Shown: positions 52,270 to 61,667, counted from the stretch's first letter. The stretch: DNA of 64,000 nucleotides from Micromonospora tulbaghiae (GCF_900091605.1 NZ_FMCQ01000001.1:372001-436000); one strand, 5' to 3'. Made by a program: numbers and translations. Notes: generated by a model not told the origin, from the letters alone.

Positions 52270-52852
52270 CCGACCGCTCCGGTGCCTCGGTGGCGGGTAC
52301 GCCCGGCCGGGACGCGTCGGTCGGGTGCAACAGCCGGTTGACCACACCGCCCAGCCACGGGGCGTACTCGCGGGGGTGGGCGTCCAGGTCGGCCACCACC
52401 GCGCCGGGGTCGACCCAGCGCAGGTCGGCCACCTCGTCCGGGTCGGGCCGCGTGACCAGGTCGGCCGGTACGTCGGCGCGCAGGACGTGGTCGTACTCGA
52501 ACTCGACGCGTCCGGTCGCCGGGTCCTCGGCGTAGTAGAGGTAGACGCCCACCTCGGTGAGGTCGACCGGGTCGACGCCGAGTTCCTCGGCGAGCCGCCG
52601 GTTGGCGGCCTCGGCCGGCGACTGGCCGGGCAGCGGGTGGCCGCAGCAGGAGTTCGCCCAGCGCAGCGGGAACCGCGTCTTCACCGCGGCCCGCTGCTGC
52701 AACAGCACCCGCCCCTGCGGATCGACGAGGAGCACCGAGAAGGCGCGGTGCAGCCGCCCGGGTGGCTGGTGGGCGGTCGCCACGGTGGTCTCGCCGAGCA
52801 CCCGGCCGTCGTCGTCGACCAGCTCGACCAGATGGGTCTCCCGCTCGCTCAC
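52259..52852 (-). CDS. idi: Isopentenyl-diphosphate delta-isomerase (type I)
   Basis: A 197-residue Nudix-fold isomerase converting IPP to DMAPP. The conserved Cys is in RWANSCCGHPL, and EFEYDHVLRA carries the second acidic motif. GTG 52852 overlaps the crtI stop by four bases (GTGA). The last 20 residues are Ala/Pro-rich and overlap merR. It feeds precursors to the adjacent CrtE. Confidence 0.95.
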   Translation of the reverse strand: MSERETHLVELVDDDGRVLGETTVATAHQPPGRLHRAFSVLLVDPQGRVLLQQRAAVKTRFPLRWANSCCGHPLPGQSPAEAANRRLAEELGVDPVDLTEVGVYLYYAEDPATGRVEFEYDHVLRADVPADLVTRPDPDEVADLRWVDPGAVVADLDAHPREYAPWLGGVVNRLLHPTDASRPGVPATEAPERSGGR

Positions 52853-54363
52853 GACATCGCCCCGGTGATCCGGGCGGCGGCGAGCTTGCCGCTGATCAGC
52901 ACCATCGGCACCCCGACGCCCGGCTGCGTGCCGGAGCCGACGAAGACCACGTTGTCCAGCTTCCGGTGCAGGTTGGACGGGCGGAACGGCCCGGTCTGGA
53001 AGAGGCTGTGCGCGGCGGCGAACGGGGTACCGGCGGCCATGCCCTGCGCGGCCCAGTCGGCCGGGGTGACGGCCTCCATCACCTCGATGCCGTCGCCGAA
53101 GCCGACGTAGCCGCGCTCCTCGAGCGTGGTCACGAGCTGCTCGGCGTACCGCTGGGTGAGGTCGCCCGTCCAGTCGAACGGCGCGCGTTCGAGGTTCGGC
53201 ACCGGCGCGAGCACGTAGTAGGTGTGCTTTCCGGGCGGCGCCACCGACGGGTCGGTGCGGCTCGGGTTCGTCACCAGCAGCGACGGGTCGGTCATCAGCT
53301 CGCCTCGGCGGATCACCTCGTCGAACGTCCCCTTCCAGGAGCGCCCGAAGTGAATGTTGTGGTGGGCGATCTTGCCATAGCCCTGCGTCGAACCGATGTG
53401 CAGCACCACGCAGGACGGCGAGTAGGTGAGCTTGCGCTGCCGGCTGGGCGGGAGCAGGTCCTCGTAGGCGACCGGCAGGTCGGGGTTGAGCACCACCGTG
53501 TCGGCGGGGATGAAGTCGCCGTCCGCGGTGATCACGCCGGTGGCGCGGCCGTTGGCGGTCTCCACCCGGGTCACCGTGGTGCCGTACCGGAACTGCACGC
53601 CGTGCTTCTCGGCCGCGCCGGCCATGCCGCGCGAGACCGCGTGGATGCCGCCGCGCGGGAAGCACACCCCGGCCACCGAGTCGAGGTACGCGATGACCGT
53701 GTAGATCGCCAGCGCGTCGTGCGGCGACAGGCCCGCGTACATGGCCTGGAAGGAGAAGATCCGCTGGGTACGCGGGTCGCGGAAGAACTGGTTGATCTTC
53801 GTCTGGAGTCGCCGGAAGGCGCCGTTGGCGAACAGCTTCAACAGGTTGCCGGTGAGCAGGTCGGTCGGCGCGTCGAGGTTGCGCTCGATGAAGTCGGCCC
53901 GTTCCCACTGCCAGAGGTTGCGGGCGTAGTCGACGAAACGCAGGTAGCCGTCCGCCTCCCGGGGGCCGCAGACGCGGGCGATCTCGGCGGCCATCCGGGT
54001 GGTGTCGGTGATGACGTCGAGCGTCGACCCGTCCGGGTAGTAGGCGCGGTACGCCGGGTCGAGCGGGGTCAGGTCGAGCCAGTCGGTCAGCTCCTCACCC
54101 ACCGCGCCGAGCGCCTCGGCGATCAGGTCGGGCATGGTGAGGACCGTCGGGCCGGTGTCGAACTCGTACCCGTCGACGCTGAGCCGCCCGGCGCGCCCGC
54201 CCGGCACCGGCTCGCGTTCCAGCACTGTCACCTGCCGGCCGCTGCCGGCCAGGTGCAGCGCGCAGGCCAGCCCACCCAGCCCGGCGCCGACCACGACCAC
54301 CCGGTCGGTCCGTCCCTTGACGGTACGCATTCCGGCCCCCTTGCTCGCGAAGTTGCTCATCAT
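52849..54363 (-). CDS. crtI: Phytoene desaturase (CrtI type)
   Basis: A 504-residue FAD enzyme that desaturates phytoene. The dinucleotide fold VVVVGAGLGGLACALHLAG sits near residue 20, and the C-terminal FVGSGTQPGVGVPMVLISGK is the CrtI family signature. ATG 54363 overlaps crtE stop by four bases (ATGA); ATG 54330 is a possible alternative. Four-step or three-step desaturation cannot be told from sequence. No lycopene cyclase is in the window. Confidence 0.95.
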   Translation of the reverse strand: MMSNFASKGAGMRTVKGRTDRVVVVGAGLGGLACALHLAGSGRQVTVLEREPVPGGRAGRLSVDGYEFDTGPTVLTMPDLIAEALGAVGEELTDWLDLTPLDPAYRAYYPDGSTLDVITDTTRMAAEIARVCGPREADGYLRFVDYARNLWQWERADFIERNLDAPTDLLTGNLLKLFANGAFRRLQTKINQFFRDPRTQRIFSFQAMYAGLSPHDALAIYTVIAYLDSVAGVCFPRGGIHAVSRGMAGAAEKHGVQFRYGTTVTRVETANGRATGVITADGDFIPADTVVLNPDLPVAYEDLLPPSRQRKLTYSPSCVVLHIGSTQGYGKIAHHNIHFGRSWKGTFDEVIRRGELMTDPSLLVTNPSRTDPSVAPPGKHTYYVLAPVPNLERAPFDWTGDLTQRYAEQLVTTLEERGYVGFGDGIEVMEAVTPADWAAQGMAAGTPFAAAHSLFQTGPFRPSNLHRKLDNVVFVGSGTQPGVGVPMVLISGKLAAARITGAMS

Positions 54364-55514
54364 GCCCGCCGCGCCGTGGCGGCGGTGGCGAGCCCGGTCA
54401 GCGCTGTGCGCGCGGTCTCGTCGATCGGTGCGGTGCCGAGCGCGGCGAGCGCCTCGGTCACCCGGTCGGAGATCATCCGCTCCACCCGGCCCGTGGCCCC
54501 GGTGTCCCGGACCACGTCGGCCAGCCGGTCCACCTCGTCTCCCGAGGTGACCGAGCCGGCCCGCTCCAGAACCCGGCGCTGCGCCGGGTCGGCGAGCTGC
54601 CGGGCCAGCATCAGCAGCGCGGTCGGCTTGCCGGTCCGCAGGTCGTCCCCGGCCGGCTTGCCGGTGGTCTCCGGGTCGCCGTACACGCCCAGCAGGTCGT
54701 CGCGGAGCTGGAACGCCTCGCCGACGGCCAGCCCGTACCGGGTGTACGCGGCGATGAGCGGGTCGTCCGCGTCGGCGCCGGCCAGGCAGGCACCGAACAG
54801 CAGCGGACGCTGGACGGTGTAGCTGGCGGTCTTGTACCGGGCCACACGCAGCGCCCGGTCGACGGTCCAGTTCGCCGAGTCGTTCTCTCCGAGCACGTCC
54901 AGGAACTGCCCGGCGACAGTCTCGACCCGCATCTGGTCGTAGCAGCGCCGCACGTCGAGCAGCCGCTCCGCCGGCACCGCCGCATGCGCCATCAGCCGGT
55001 CGGCCCACACCATGCAGAGATCACCGATGAGTACGGCCACGGCTTCGCCGTACCGGTCGGGGTCGCCCGTGTGGCCGGCGGCGCGGTGGCGGGCGGCGGC
55101 GGCCCGGTGCGCGGTCGGCAGCCCTCGCCGGGTGTCGGATGCGTCCATCACGTCGTCGTGCACCAGCGCGAACGTGTGCAGCAGTTCGAGCGCGGACAGA
55201 GCCGGGAGCACCGAGCACAGCGGCTCCTCCCCGCCCACCACACCTCGCCATCCCCAGTACGCGAACGTGGGGCGGACGCGTTTGCCGCCGGCCATCACGC
55301 AGTCGCGTGCTGTCGCGGCGAAACCACCCATCGCTGCGTCGATCTCGCTGAGCGAGTCGACCTCCGCGGCCAGGAACGCCGCCAGCGTCTCGTCGACTCC
55401 CTTGATCAGGTCCTTGGTGAACGCGGCCAGTACGCCGCGGACCGGATCGTCCGTCGCCCCGGGCTGAGCCGGCGCGACGCGGAGCGCATTACCCGCAACT
55501 GCGTCGTTGGCCAT
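54360..55514 (-). CDS. crtE: Geranylgeranyl diphosphate synthase (CrtE/IdsA-like)
   Basis: A 384-residue trans-prenyltransferase. The first Asp-rich motif is HDDVMDAS with ARKR-like GGKRVRP before it, and the second is LRDDLLGVYGD (DDxxG). It elongates to GGPP, the CrtB substrate. It is the first gene of the crtE-crtI-idi-merR operon, divergent from crtB over 64 bases. Confidence 0.93.
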   Translation of the reverse strand: MANDAVAGNALRVAPAQPGATDDPVRGVLAAFTKDLIKGVDETLAAFLAAEVDSLSEIDAAMGGFAATARDCVMAGGKRVRPTFAYWGWRGVVGGEEPLCSVLPALSALELLHTFALVHDDVMDASDTRRGLPTAHRAAAARHRAAGHTGDPDRYGEAVAVLIGDLCMVWADRLMAHAAVPAERLLDVRRCYDQMRVETVAGQFLDVLGENDSANWTVDRALRVARYKTASYTVQRPLLFGACLAGADADDPLIAAYTRYGLAVGEAFQLRDDLLGVYGDPETTGKPAGDDLRTGKPTALLMLARQLADPAQRRVLERAGSVTSGDEVDRLADVVRDTGATGRVERMISDRVTEALAALGTAPIDETARTALTGLATAATARRA

Positions 55515-55543
55515 GTGGGCGAGCGTACCCTAGGGTTACGAGT

Positions 55544-55563
55544 TGCGTCGATTGCTGCGTCGA
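55544..55563. promoter_or_regulatory. Tandem direct repeats in the crtE-crtB promoter
   Basis: TGCGTCGA occurs at 55544-55551 and 55556-55563 with 12-base periodicity; part of the same word (TGCGTCG) is at 55500-55506 within the crtE start. A CCCTAGGG palindrome is adjacent. Tandem 11-12 base repeats are the known operator style of CarH-type MerR proteins, so this is the likely MerR target. Confidence 0.5.
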
Positions 55564-55578
55564 AACTGAGGAGGGCCG

Positions 55579-56505
55579 ATGGACACGGATCTGACCGCTG
55601 CCTATGACCGTTGCCGCGAGCTGCACCGGCGTCACGGCCGTACCTACTATCTCGCCACCCGGCTGCTCCCCGCCTGGAAACGGCGGCATGTGCACGCCTT
55701 GTATGGATTCACCCGGTACGCGGACGAAATCGTCGACCGCACCGAGGACCTGCCGCCCGCCGAGCGCGCGGCCCGGCTGCGCGAGTGGTCGGATCGATTC
55801 GTCGCCGGGCTGCACGGTGCGTCGGTCGCCGACCCGCTGCTCCCCGCGGTGCTGCACACCATCGCCGTGTTCGACCTGGACCGCGGCGACTTCGCGTCGT
55901 TCCTGCGCAGCATGGCGATGGACCTGACGGTCATGTCGTACCCGACCTACGACGACCTGCTCGACTACATGGAGGGCTCGGCCGCGGTCATCGGCACCAT
56001 GATGCTGCCGATCCTGGGCAGCTCCGACCCGGCCGCCGCCCGCGAGCCCGCCCGTCAGCTCGGCTTCGCGTTCCAGCTCACCAACTTCATCCGGGACGTC
56101 GCCGAGGACCTCGACCGGGGCCGGACCTACCTGCCCGACGAGGACATGGCCAAGTTCGACGTCACCCGCGAAGACCTGCTCGCGGCCAAGGCCGCCGGCC
56201 GCACCACGCCGCGCATCCGCGAGCTGATCGAGTACGAGGTGACCCGCGCCCAAGCCCACTACGTGGCCGCCGCGCCGGGCATCCCGCTGCTCGACCCGGC
56301 CTCGCAGGCGTGCATGCGCACCGCGTACGCGCTCTACGGCGGCATCCTCGACGAGGTGGCCGCGCAGGACTACGACGTCTTCGTCCGCCGTGCCCTGGTG
56401 CCGCGGCGGCGCCGGATGGCGGTGGCCGCGCGGGCGCTGCTCACCCCGTCGGGCACGCCGGTGCGGGTGCCCGGCCCGGCACTGGAACCGGCCCTGGCCG
56501 GATGA
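55579..56505 (+). CDS. crtB: Phytoene synthase
   Basis: A 308-residue squalene/phytoene synthase that joins two GGPP to phytoene. The first Asp-rich motif is RYADEIVDRTED, the second is FIRDVAEDLDRGRTYLP. HALYGFTRYADE precedes the first. ATG 55579 follows GAGGAGG. Its stop overlaps the photolyase start by four bases, making a crtB-phr unit. Confidence 0.96.
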   Translation: MDTDLTAAYDRCRELHRRHGRTYYLATRLLPAWKRRHVHALYGFTRYADEIVDRTEDLPPAERAARLREWSDRFVAGLHGASVADPLLPAVLHTIAVFDLDRGDFASFLRSMAMDLTVMSYPTYDDLLDYMEGSAAVIGTMMLPILGSSDPAAAREPARQLGFAFQLTNFIRDVAEDLDRGRTYLPDEDMAKFDVTREDLLAAKAAGRTTPRIRELIEYEVTRAQAHYVAAAPGIPLLDPASQACMRTAYALYGGILDEVAAQDYDVFVRRALVPRRRRMAVAARALLTPSGTPVRVPGPALEPALAG

Positions 56506-57824
56506 CCGGCCGGACGGCGGTGGTGCTGTTCACCCGCGACCTGCGGGTGCACGACCACCCGGCGCTCGCCGCCGCCTGCGCCGCGTTCGACCGGGTGGTG
56601 CCGCTCTACGTGCTCGACCCGGCGTTGCAGAAGCTCTCACCCAATCGCATCCGATTCCTGCACCAGAGCCTGGCCGACCTGCGCGAGGCGCTGCGCAAGC
56701 GCGGCGGCGACCTGGTGATCAGGCGCGGCGACCCGGTGGCCGAGACGGTCGCACTGGCGCGGAAGGTGGGCGCCGAGGGCATCGGCCTCTCCGCCGACGT
56801 GAGCCGCTACGCGCACCGCCGGGAACGACGCCTGCGTGCCGAGTGCGACAGGCACCGGATGTTCCTGCGCGTGTTCCCCGGGCTGACGATCGTCGAGCCC
56901 GGTGCGCTGCGCCCCGGTGGCGGCGACCACTACCGCGTCTTCAGCCCCTACTTCCGGGCCTGGCAGGGCGTGCGGTGGCGGGACGAGCTGGCCGCACCGA
57001 AGCGGGTCCGGCTGCCCGACGGCGTCGACCCGGGCCGACTGCCCGACCCACCGAAGGGCGACAGCCCGGATGCCGCCGCCGGGGGCGAGACCGTCGCCAC
57101 GCGCCGGCTCACCGCCTGGCTGCCCACCCTCGACAGGTACGACGACATCCACGACGACATGGCCGGCGACGAGACCTCGCGGCTCAGCCCGTACCTGCGC
57201 TTCGGGTGCGTGTCGCCGCTGGCCGTGGCGAACCGGGCGGGCGACCGGGACGGACCGTTCGTCAGGCAGCTCTGCTGGCGCGACTTCTACCACCAGGTGG
57301 TCGCCGGTTTCCCCGACCTGTCCACGGTCGCCTACCGGCGCGGCGCGCGCGAGGGCTGGCGCGACGACCCGCACGCGCTCGACGCCTGGGCCGAGGGGCG
57401 GACCGGCATGCCGATCGTGGACGCCGGCATGCGCCAGCTGCGCGCCGAGGGCTGGATGCACAACCGGGCCCGGCTGATCACCGCCGGCTACCTGACCAAG
57501 CACCTCGGGCTGGACTGGCGGCCCGGCCTGGAGGTCTTCTTCCGCCGGCTGCTCGACGGCGACCGGGTCAACAACTCGGGCAACTGGCAGTGGGTGGCCG
57601 GCACCGGCAACGACACCCGGCCGTACCGGGGCTTCAACCCGGTGCGGCAGGCCGAGCGCTACGACCCCGACGGTGCGTACGTGCGGCGCTGGGTGCCCGA
57701 GCTGGCGTCGGTGGCGGGCAAGGCGGTCCACCAGCCGTGGCGGCTGCCCGACGAGGTACGCCGCACACTCGACTACCCGCCGCCGCTGGAGGTGCCCGGC
57801 ACCGACCCGGTCTGGCTCCGCTGA
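56502..57824 (+). CDS. phr: Deoxyribodipyrimidine photolyase
   Basis: A 440-residue photolyase/cryptochrome family enzyme that repairs UV pyrimidine dimers with light. The N-terminal antenna domain begins TAVVLFTRDLRVHDHPAL. The FAD region has SRLSPYLRFGCVSP and WRDFYHQVV, then MPIVDAGMRQLRAEGWMHNRAR and GNWQWVAGTGNDTRPYRGFNP with the conserved Trp residues and Asn. It is made with CrtB, which fits a light-induced photoprotection operon. Confidence 0.96.
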   Translation: MTGRTAVVLFTRDLRVHDHPALAAACAAFDRVVPLYVLDPALQKLSPNRIRFLHQSLADLREALRKRGGDLVIRRGDPVAETVALARKVGAEGIGLSADVSRYAHRRERRLRAECDRHRMFLRVFPGLTIVEPGALRPGGGDHYRVFSPYFRAWQGVRWRDELAAPKRVRLPDGVDPGRLPDPPKGDSPDAAAGGETVATRRLTAWLPTLDRYDDIHDDMAGDETSRLSPYLRFGCVSPLAVANRAGDRDGPFVRQLCWRDFYHQVVAGFPDLSTVAYRRGAREGWRDDPHALDAWAEGRTGMPIVDAGMRQLRAEGWMHNRARLITAGYLTKHLGLDWRPGLEVFFRRLLDGDRVNNSGNWQWVAGTGNDTRPYRGFNPVRQAERYDPDGAYVRRWVPELASVAGKAVHQPWRLPDEVRRTLDYPPPLEVPGTDPVWLR

Positions 57825-58138
57825 CGCCGCTCGCCGCTCGCTGCTCGCCGCCCGCTGCCCGGTCGCGGCCCGCTGCCCGCCGGGGTCACGCTCAGTCATT
57901 CCCTACCCGCCGCGGCCTTCCGCCTCTCGTCCCCTTTGCTCTGCAGCCATATCCGCATTGGTTGCGGAAAGTGACCTCACCGGCCTCGTGCGGTTTTCGG
58001 ACCTGCGAGGAAATCCCTGCTCAGCGCAGTGCTGCGCCGATGGCTGCAGAGCAAAGTCGGAAAAGGGAAGACGCCGCTGCTCGGCCGTCCGAATGCGCTG
58101 CGTGACGACACCCCGGAATCACGGAACGTGACGGGAGG
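57825..58138. other. 314-base intergenic region
   Basis: No gene is supported. The first third is a low-complexity run of GCTCGCCGCTCGC-type words. The rest contains the 17-base inverted repeat described at 57934-58056. No promoter of known type is obvious. Confidence 0.6.
57934..58056. repeat. Structured element with 17-base perfect inverted repeats
   Basis: CTTTGCTCTGCAGCCAT (57934-57950) is exactly complementary to 58040-58056; the enclosed 89 bases contain smaller hairpins such as TCCGCA/TGCGGA. It can fold as one long stem with inner branches, like a MITE remnant or a structured RNA. No target-site duplication is evident. Confidence 0.7.
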
Positions 58139-59239
58139 TCAGAGGCAGGAGTGCAACGCCTCCACCAGCTCCTCCACCCGGTCGTGGTCGGCCAGCCGCG
58201 CGGTCGCGTACGCGAAGGTGTAGCCGCGCTCCGGGTCCGCCCAGGCGCTGCTGCCGCCGATCCCGCCCATGCCCCAACTGCCGTCCGGCTCCCACTGCAT
58301 GCCGAGCGTCCAGTCCACCGGCCGGTCCAGCAGCAGGTCCGGGCCGGAGTACTGCACCCGCGTCGCCTCCGCGACCAGCTCCGGGCTGAACAGCCGCACC
58401 CCGTCCAGGGTGCCGCCAGCGAGCAGGCCCGCGTACAGCCGGGCGAGCCCGGCGGCGGTGGCGTGCAGGTTCACCGCCGGGATCTCGGCGGCGCGCCACA
58501 GGTCACTGTTCACCATCGCGACGTCGCGCCCGCCCGGCGGGTTGTCCAGCGCCCGCGCCCGCAACGAGCCCGGCTCGCCGCGCATCGCGTCCGGCCAGGC
58601 CGGATCGGCGTACGACACGTCGGCGCACCGCCGCCGGTCGGCCTCACCCAGCCCGAAGGCCAGGTCCAGGCGCCACGGTCCGGCGATCTCCTCGGCCAGG
58701 AAGTGGCCCACCGGCCGCCCGTCCACCCGGCGGACCAACTCGCCCACCAGGTGCCCGTACGTCCAGGCGTGCTCGCCCGCGACGGCGCCCGGCGTCCACT
58801 CGGGCTCGGCCGCGGCCAGGTCGGCGCAGAGCAGATCCCAGTCGGCGACGGCGGCGGCGGGCCGGGGCACCGGGAAGGCGGGCAGCCCGGCGGTGTGGGC
58901 GAGCACCTGCCGTACGGTGGCCGACGCGCGGAACCCCGGCCAGTACGCCGAGACCGGCGCGTCCAGGTCGACCCGGCCCCGGTCGACGAGCAGAAGCAGG
59001 CAGAGCGCGACCACCGGCTTGCCGACCGAGTAGACGTCGACGAGCGTGCCCGGCAGCCACGGCCGGTCCGCCCCGGCGGCCGGTACGACAGTGCCGGGTG
59101 GAACCGCGGCGGTGGTGCCGCCCACCAGATCGATCACCGGTACGCCGTCGTGCCACACCGAAAGCGACGCGCCGGTCTCGCGGCCGGTGGCGAACAGGTC
59201 GTGGAAGCAGTCCCGGACCGGGGCGAAGCGCGCGTGCAT
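58139..59239 (-). CDS. Beta-lactamase-fold serine hydrolase (EstB/class C-like)
   Basis: A 366-residue serine hydrolase without a signal peptide. The S-x-x-K nucleophile is in VYSVGKPVVAL; the second motif is YGHLVGELVRR (Tyr-Gly-His in place of Y-x-N). It resembles actinobacterial esterase-like beta-lactamase homologues more than true resistance enzymes. Near the C-terminus GMGGIGGSSAWADPE takes the place of the third motif. ATG 59239 is used; it is divergent from the flavoprotein. Confidence 0.85.
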   Translation of the reverse strand: MHARFAPVRDCFHDLFATGRETGASLSVWHDGVPVIDLVGGTTAAVPPGTVVPAAGADRPWLPGTLVDVYSVGKPVVALCLLLLVDRGRVDLDAPVSAYWPGFRASATVRQVLAHTAGLPAFPVPRPAAAVADWDLLCADLAAAEPEWTPGAVAGEHAWTYGHLVGELVRRVDGRPVGHFLAEEIAGPWRLDLAFGLGEADRRRCADVSYADPAWPDAMRGEPGSLRARALDNPPGGRDVAMVNSDLWRAAEIPAVNLHATAAGLARLYAGLLAGGTLDGVRLFSPELVAEATRVQYSGPDLLLDRPVDWTLGMQWEPDGSWGMGGIGGSSAWADPERGYTFAYATARLADHDRVEELVEALHSCL

Positions 59240-59330
59240 GCGGCCACGGTAGGCGGTCGCGTTCTTACCGGCGCGGGAATTCCGGGCCGGTGCGGTGGCC
59301 GGTGCCCCGGAGGTGCGGAATGCTTGCGGA

Positions 59331-60815
59331 ATGGCGGAGCCGGAACTGGTGGACGTGGTCGTGGTCGGGCTCGGCGTCGGCGGCGAGGAGGTGGCCGGGC
59401 GGCTCGCCGAGGCCGGCCTCACCGTGGTCGGCATCGAACGGGACCTGGTCGGTGGCGAGTGCCCCTACTGGGGGTGCGTGCCGAGCAAGATGATGATCCG
59501 GGCGGCCAACGCGCTGGCCGAGGCGCACCGGGTCAACGAGCTGGCCGGGTCCGCCCAGGTGCAGCCCGACTGGGCGCCGGTGGCGAAGCGGATCCGGGCC
59601 GAGGCCACCGACACCTGGGACGACAAGGTGGCGGTGGACCGGTTCACCGGCAAGGGCGGCCGGTTCGTCCGGGGCAGCGGGCGGCTCGACGGCCCGAACC
59701 GGGTACACGTCGGCGACCAGGTGTTCCAGGCCCGCTACGGCGTGGTCCTCGGCACCGGCACCCGGCCCTCGGTCCCGCCGATCGACGGGCTGGCCGACAC
59801 GCCGTACTGGACGAACCACCAGGCCATCGAGGTCGAGGAACTGCCCGCGTCGCTGCTGGTGCTCGGCGGCGGCGCGATCGGGCTCGAACTCGCCCAGGTC
59901 TTCGCCCGGTTCGGCGTGCGGGTGACGGTGATCGAGGCGGCCGACCGGGTGCTCGCCGCCGAGGAGCCGGAGGCGTCCGCGCTCGCCGCCGACGCGCTGC
60001 GCGCCGACGGGGTGGAGATCCACACCGGCGTCAAGGCCGGCCGGGTCGGCCACGACGGCGACACGTTCACCGTGCACGCCGACGGCGCCGAGTTCACCGG
60101 CGAGAAGCTGCTCGTGGTGACCGGCCGCAAGGCGCACCTGGATGAACTGGGCCTGGACACCGTCGGGGTGGACGCCGGTCAGCGCTACCTGCCGGTGAAC
60201 GACCGGATGCACGTCACCCGGGGGATCTGGGCGGTCGGCGACCTCACCGGCGAGGGCGCGTTCACCCACATCGCCATGTACCAGGCCGGCATCGTGGTGG
60301 CGGACCTGCTCGACCACATGCGGCGTACCAAGGGTGGCCCGGACGCCAGCGGCACCGCGAGTGTGGTCGGCGGCGCGGCCGGCGTGGTCAGCGCGGTCGG
60401 CGGCGCGATGAGCGCGGGCGGATCGACTGCCGCGCCGGGCAGTGTCCCGGTGGCCGACTACCGGGCGCTGCCCCGGGTCACGTTCACCGACCCCGAGGTC
60501 GGCGCGGTCGGCCTCACCGAGCAGCAGGCCCGCGAGCGCGGCGTCAACGTCCAGGTCGGGTACGCCGACCTCACCTCGTCGGCCCGGGGCTGGATCCACA
60601 AGACCGGCAACGCCGGGTTCATCAAGCTGATCGCCGACGCCGACCAGGGCGTCCTCGTCGGCGCCACGTCGGCCGGACCGGCCGGTGGCGAGGTGCTCTC
60701 CGCGCTCGTCGTGGCGGTGCACGCGGCGGTGCCGATCAGCCAGCTCCGGCACATGATCTACGCGTACCCGACGTTCCACCGCGCCATCGAGGACGCGTTG
60801 CGCGCGCTGAAGTGA
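59331..60815 (+). CDS. FAD-dependent pyridine nucleotide-disulfide oxidoreductase with a Gly/Ala insert
   Basis: A 494-residue flavoprotein of the mercuric/dihydrolipoyl reductase family. The redox-active pair is in GGECPYWGCVPSK; the NAD fold LLVLGGGAIGLELAQVFARFG and FAD site GIWAVGDLTGEGAFTH are intact. The C-terminal dimerisation domain begins PRVTFTDPEVGAVGLTE and ends with HMIYAYPTFHRAIEDAL, with His-x-x-x-Glu as in the family. An insert of about 45 Gly/Ala/Ser residues lies between FAD and dimer domains (GTASVVGGAAGVVSAVGG). Substrate unknown. ATG 59331. Confidence 0.92.
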   Translation: MAEPELVDVVVVGLGVGGEEVAGRLAEAGLTVVGIERDLVGGECPYWGCVPSKMMIRAANALAEAHRVNELAGSAQVQPDWAPVAKRIRAEATDTWDDKVAVDRFTGKGGRFVRGSGRLDGPNRVHVGDQVFQARYGVVLGTGTRPSVPPIDGLADTPYWTNHQAIEVEELPASLLVLGGGAIGLELAQVFARFGVRVTVIEAADRVLAAEEPEASALAADALRADGVEIHTGVKAGRVGHDGDTFTVHADGAEFTGEKLLVVTGRKAHLDELGLDTVGVDAGQRYLPVNDRMHVTRGIWAVGDLTGEGAFTHIAMYQAGIVVADLLDHMRRTKGGPDASGTASVVGGAAGVVSAVGGAMSAGGSTAAPGSVPVADYRALPRVTFTDPEVGAVGLTEQQARERGVNVQVGYADLTSSARGWIHKTGNAGFIKLIADADQGVLVGATSAGPAGGEVLSALVVAVHAAVPISQLRHMIYAYPTFHRAIEDALRALK

Positions 60816-60819
60816 CGCC

Positions 60820-61584
60820 TCAGCCGGCCGGCGCGCCGTGCCGGCCGGCACCGTCGGCGAACCGGCCGGCGCCGCGCACCCCGTCCACCGCGAGCGACTC
60901 CAGGCCGTAGGCCAGCTCGGCCGCCATCGCCTCCGGCTCGGGCAGCCCCGCGCCGGCCAGCACCGCCGCCCGGTCGTTGCGCAGGCACGTCTGCGGGGAC
61001 CGGGCGATTCCGGCGGCCAGCTCCTCGGCCGCCGCGCGGGCCTCGCCCGGCGCGACAAGCCGGTTGACCAGACCCATCGCGTACGCCTCGTCGGCGCGCA
61101 CCGGACGGCCGGTGAGGATCAGGTCCATCGCGCGGCTCTCGCCGATCAGCCGGGGCAGCCGGACCGTCCCGCCGTCGATCAGCGGTACGCCCCAGCGTCG
61201 GCAGAACACGCCGAGCGTCGCGGCCGACTCGGCGACCCGCAGATCGCACCAGAGCGCCAGCTCCAGCCCGCCCGCCACCGCGTACCCGGAGATCGCGGCG
61301 ATCACCGGCTTGGACAGTCGCATCCGGGTCGGGCCCATCGGTCCGTCCCCGTCGGGCTCGACGCGGTTGCCGCGCGGCGTGCCGACGGCCTTGAGGTCGG
61401 CACCCGAGCAGAATGTGCCGCCCGCGCCCCAGAGCACCGCGACCGCCGCGTCCGGGTCGACGTCGAACGCGCGGAACGCGTCGGCCAGCGCTCGTGCGGT
61501 GGGCCCGTCCACGGCGTTACGGGCCTCGGGCCGGTCCAGGATCACAGTGGTCACGGCACCGGCGTGCTCGACGCGTACCCCCAT
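60820..61584 (-). CDS. Enoyl-CoA hydratase/isomerase family protein
   Basis: A 254-residue crotonase: TTVILDRPEARNAVDGPTA, the oxyanion segment GTFCSGADLKAVG and the helix GYAVAGGLELALWCDLRV. The glutamate at 114 is replaced by a Gly-Leu-Glu arrangement whose activity cannot be settled by eye. It is convergent with the flavoprotein (four-base gap). ATG 61584 is preferred to a start eight codons upstream. Confidence 0.9.
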   Translation of the reverse strand: MGVRVEHAGAVTTVILDRPEARNAVDGPTARALADAFRAFDVDPDAAVAVLWGAGGTFCSGADLKAVGTPRGNRVEPDGDGPMGPTRMRLSKPVIAAISGYAVAGGLELALWCDLRVAESAATLGVFCRRWGVPLIDGGTVRLPRLIGESRAMDLILTGRPVRADEAYAMGLVNRLVAPGEARAAAEELAAGIARSPQTCLRNDRAAVLAGAGLPEPEAMAAELAYGLESLAVDGVRGAGRFADGAGRHGAPAG

Positions 61585-61667
61585 GGGCAAAGCATGCCCG
61601 CGACGCACCTGCGAGGGAATTCCGGGGCGTCCGGTTTGGGGGCTCTCCTGCCGGGAAGTCGGAACGG

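Noticed and set aside
58029..58223. Small plus-strand ORF in the 57.8-58.1 kb gap
   Set aside because: No SD, overlaps the inverted repeat and runs antisense into the serine hydrolase; composition is not gene-like.
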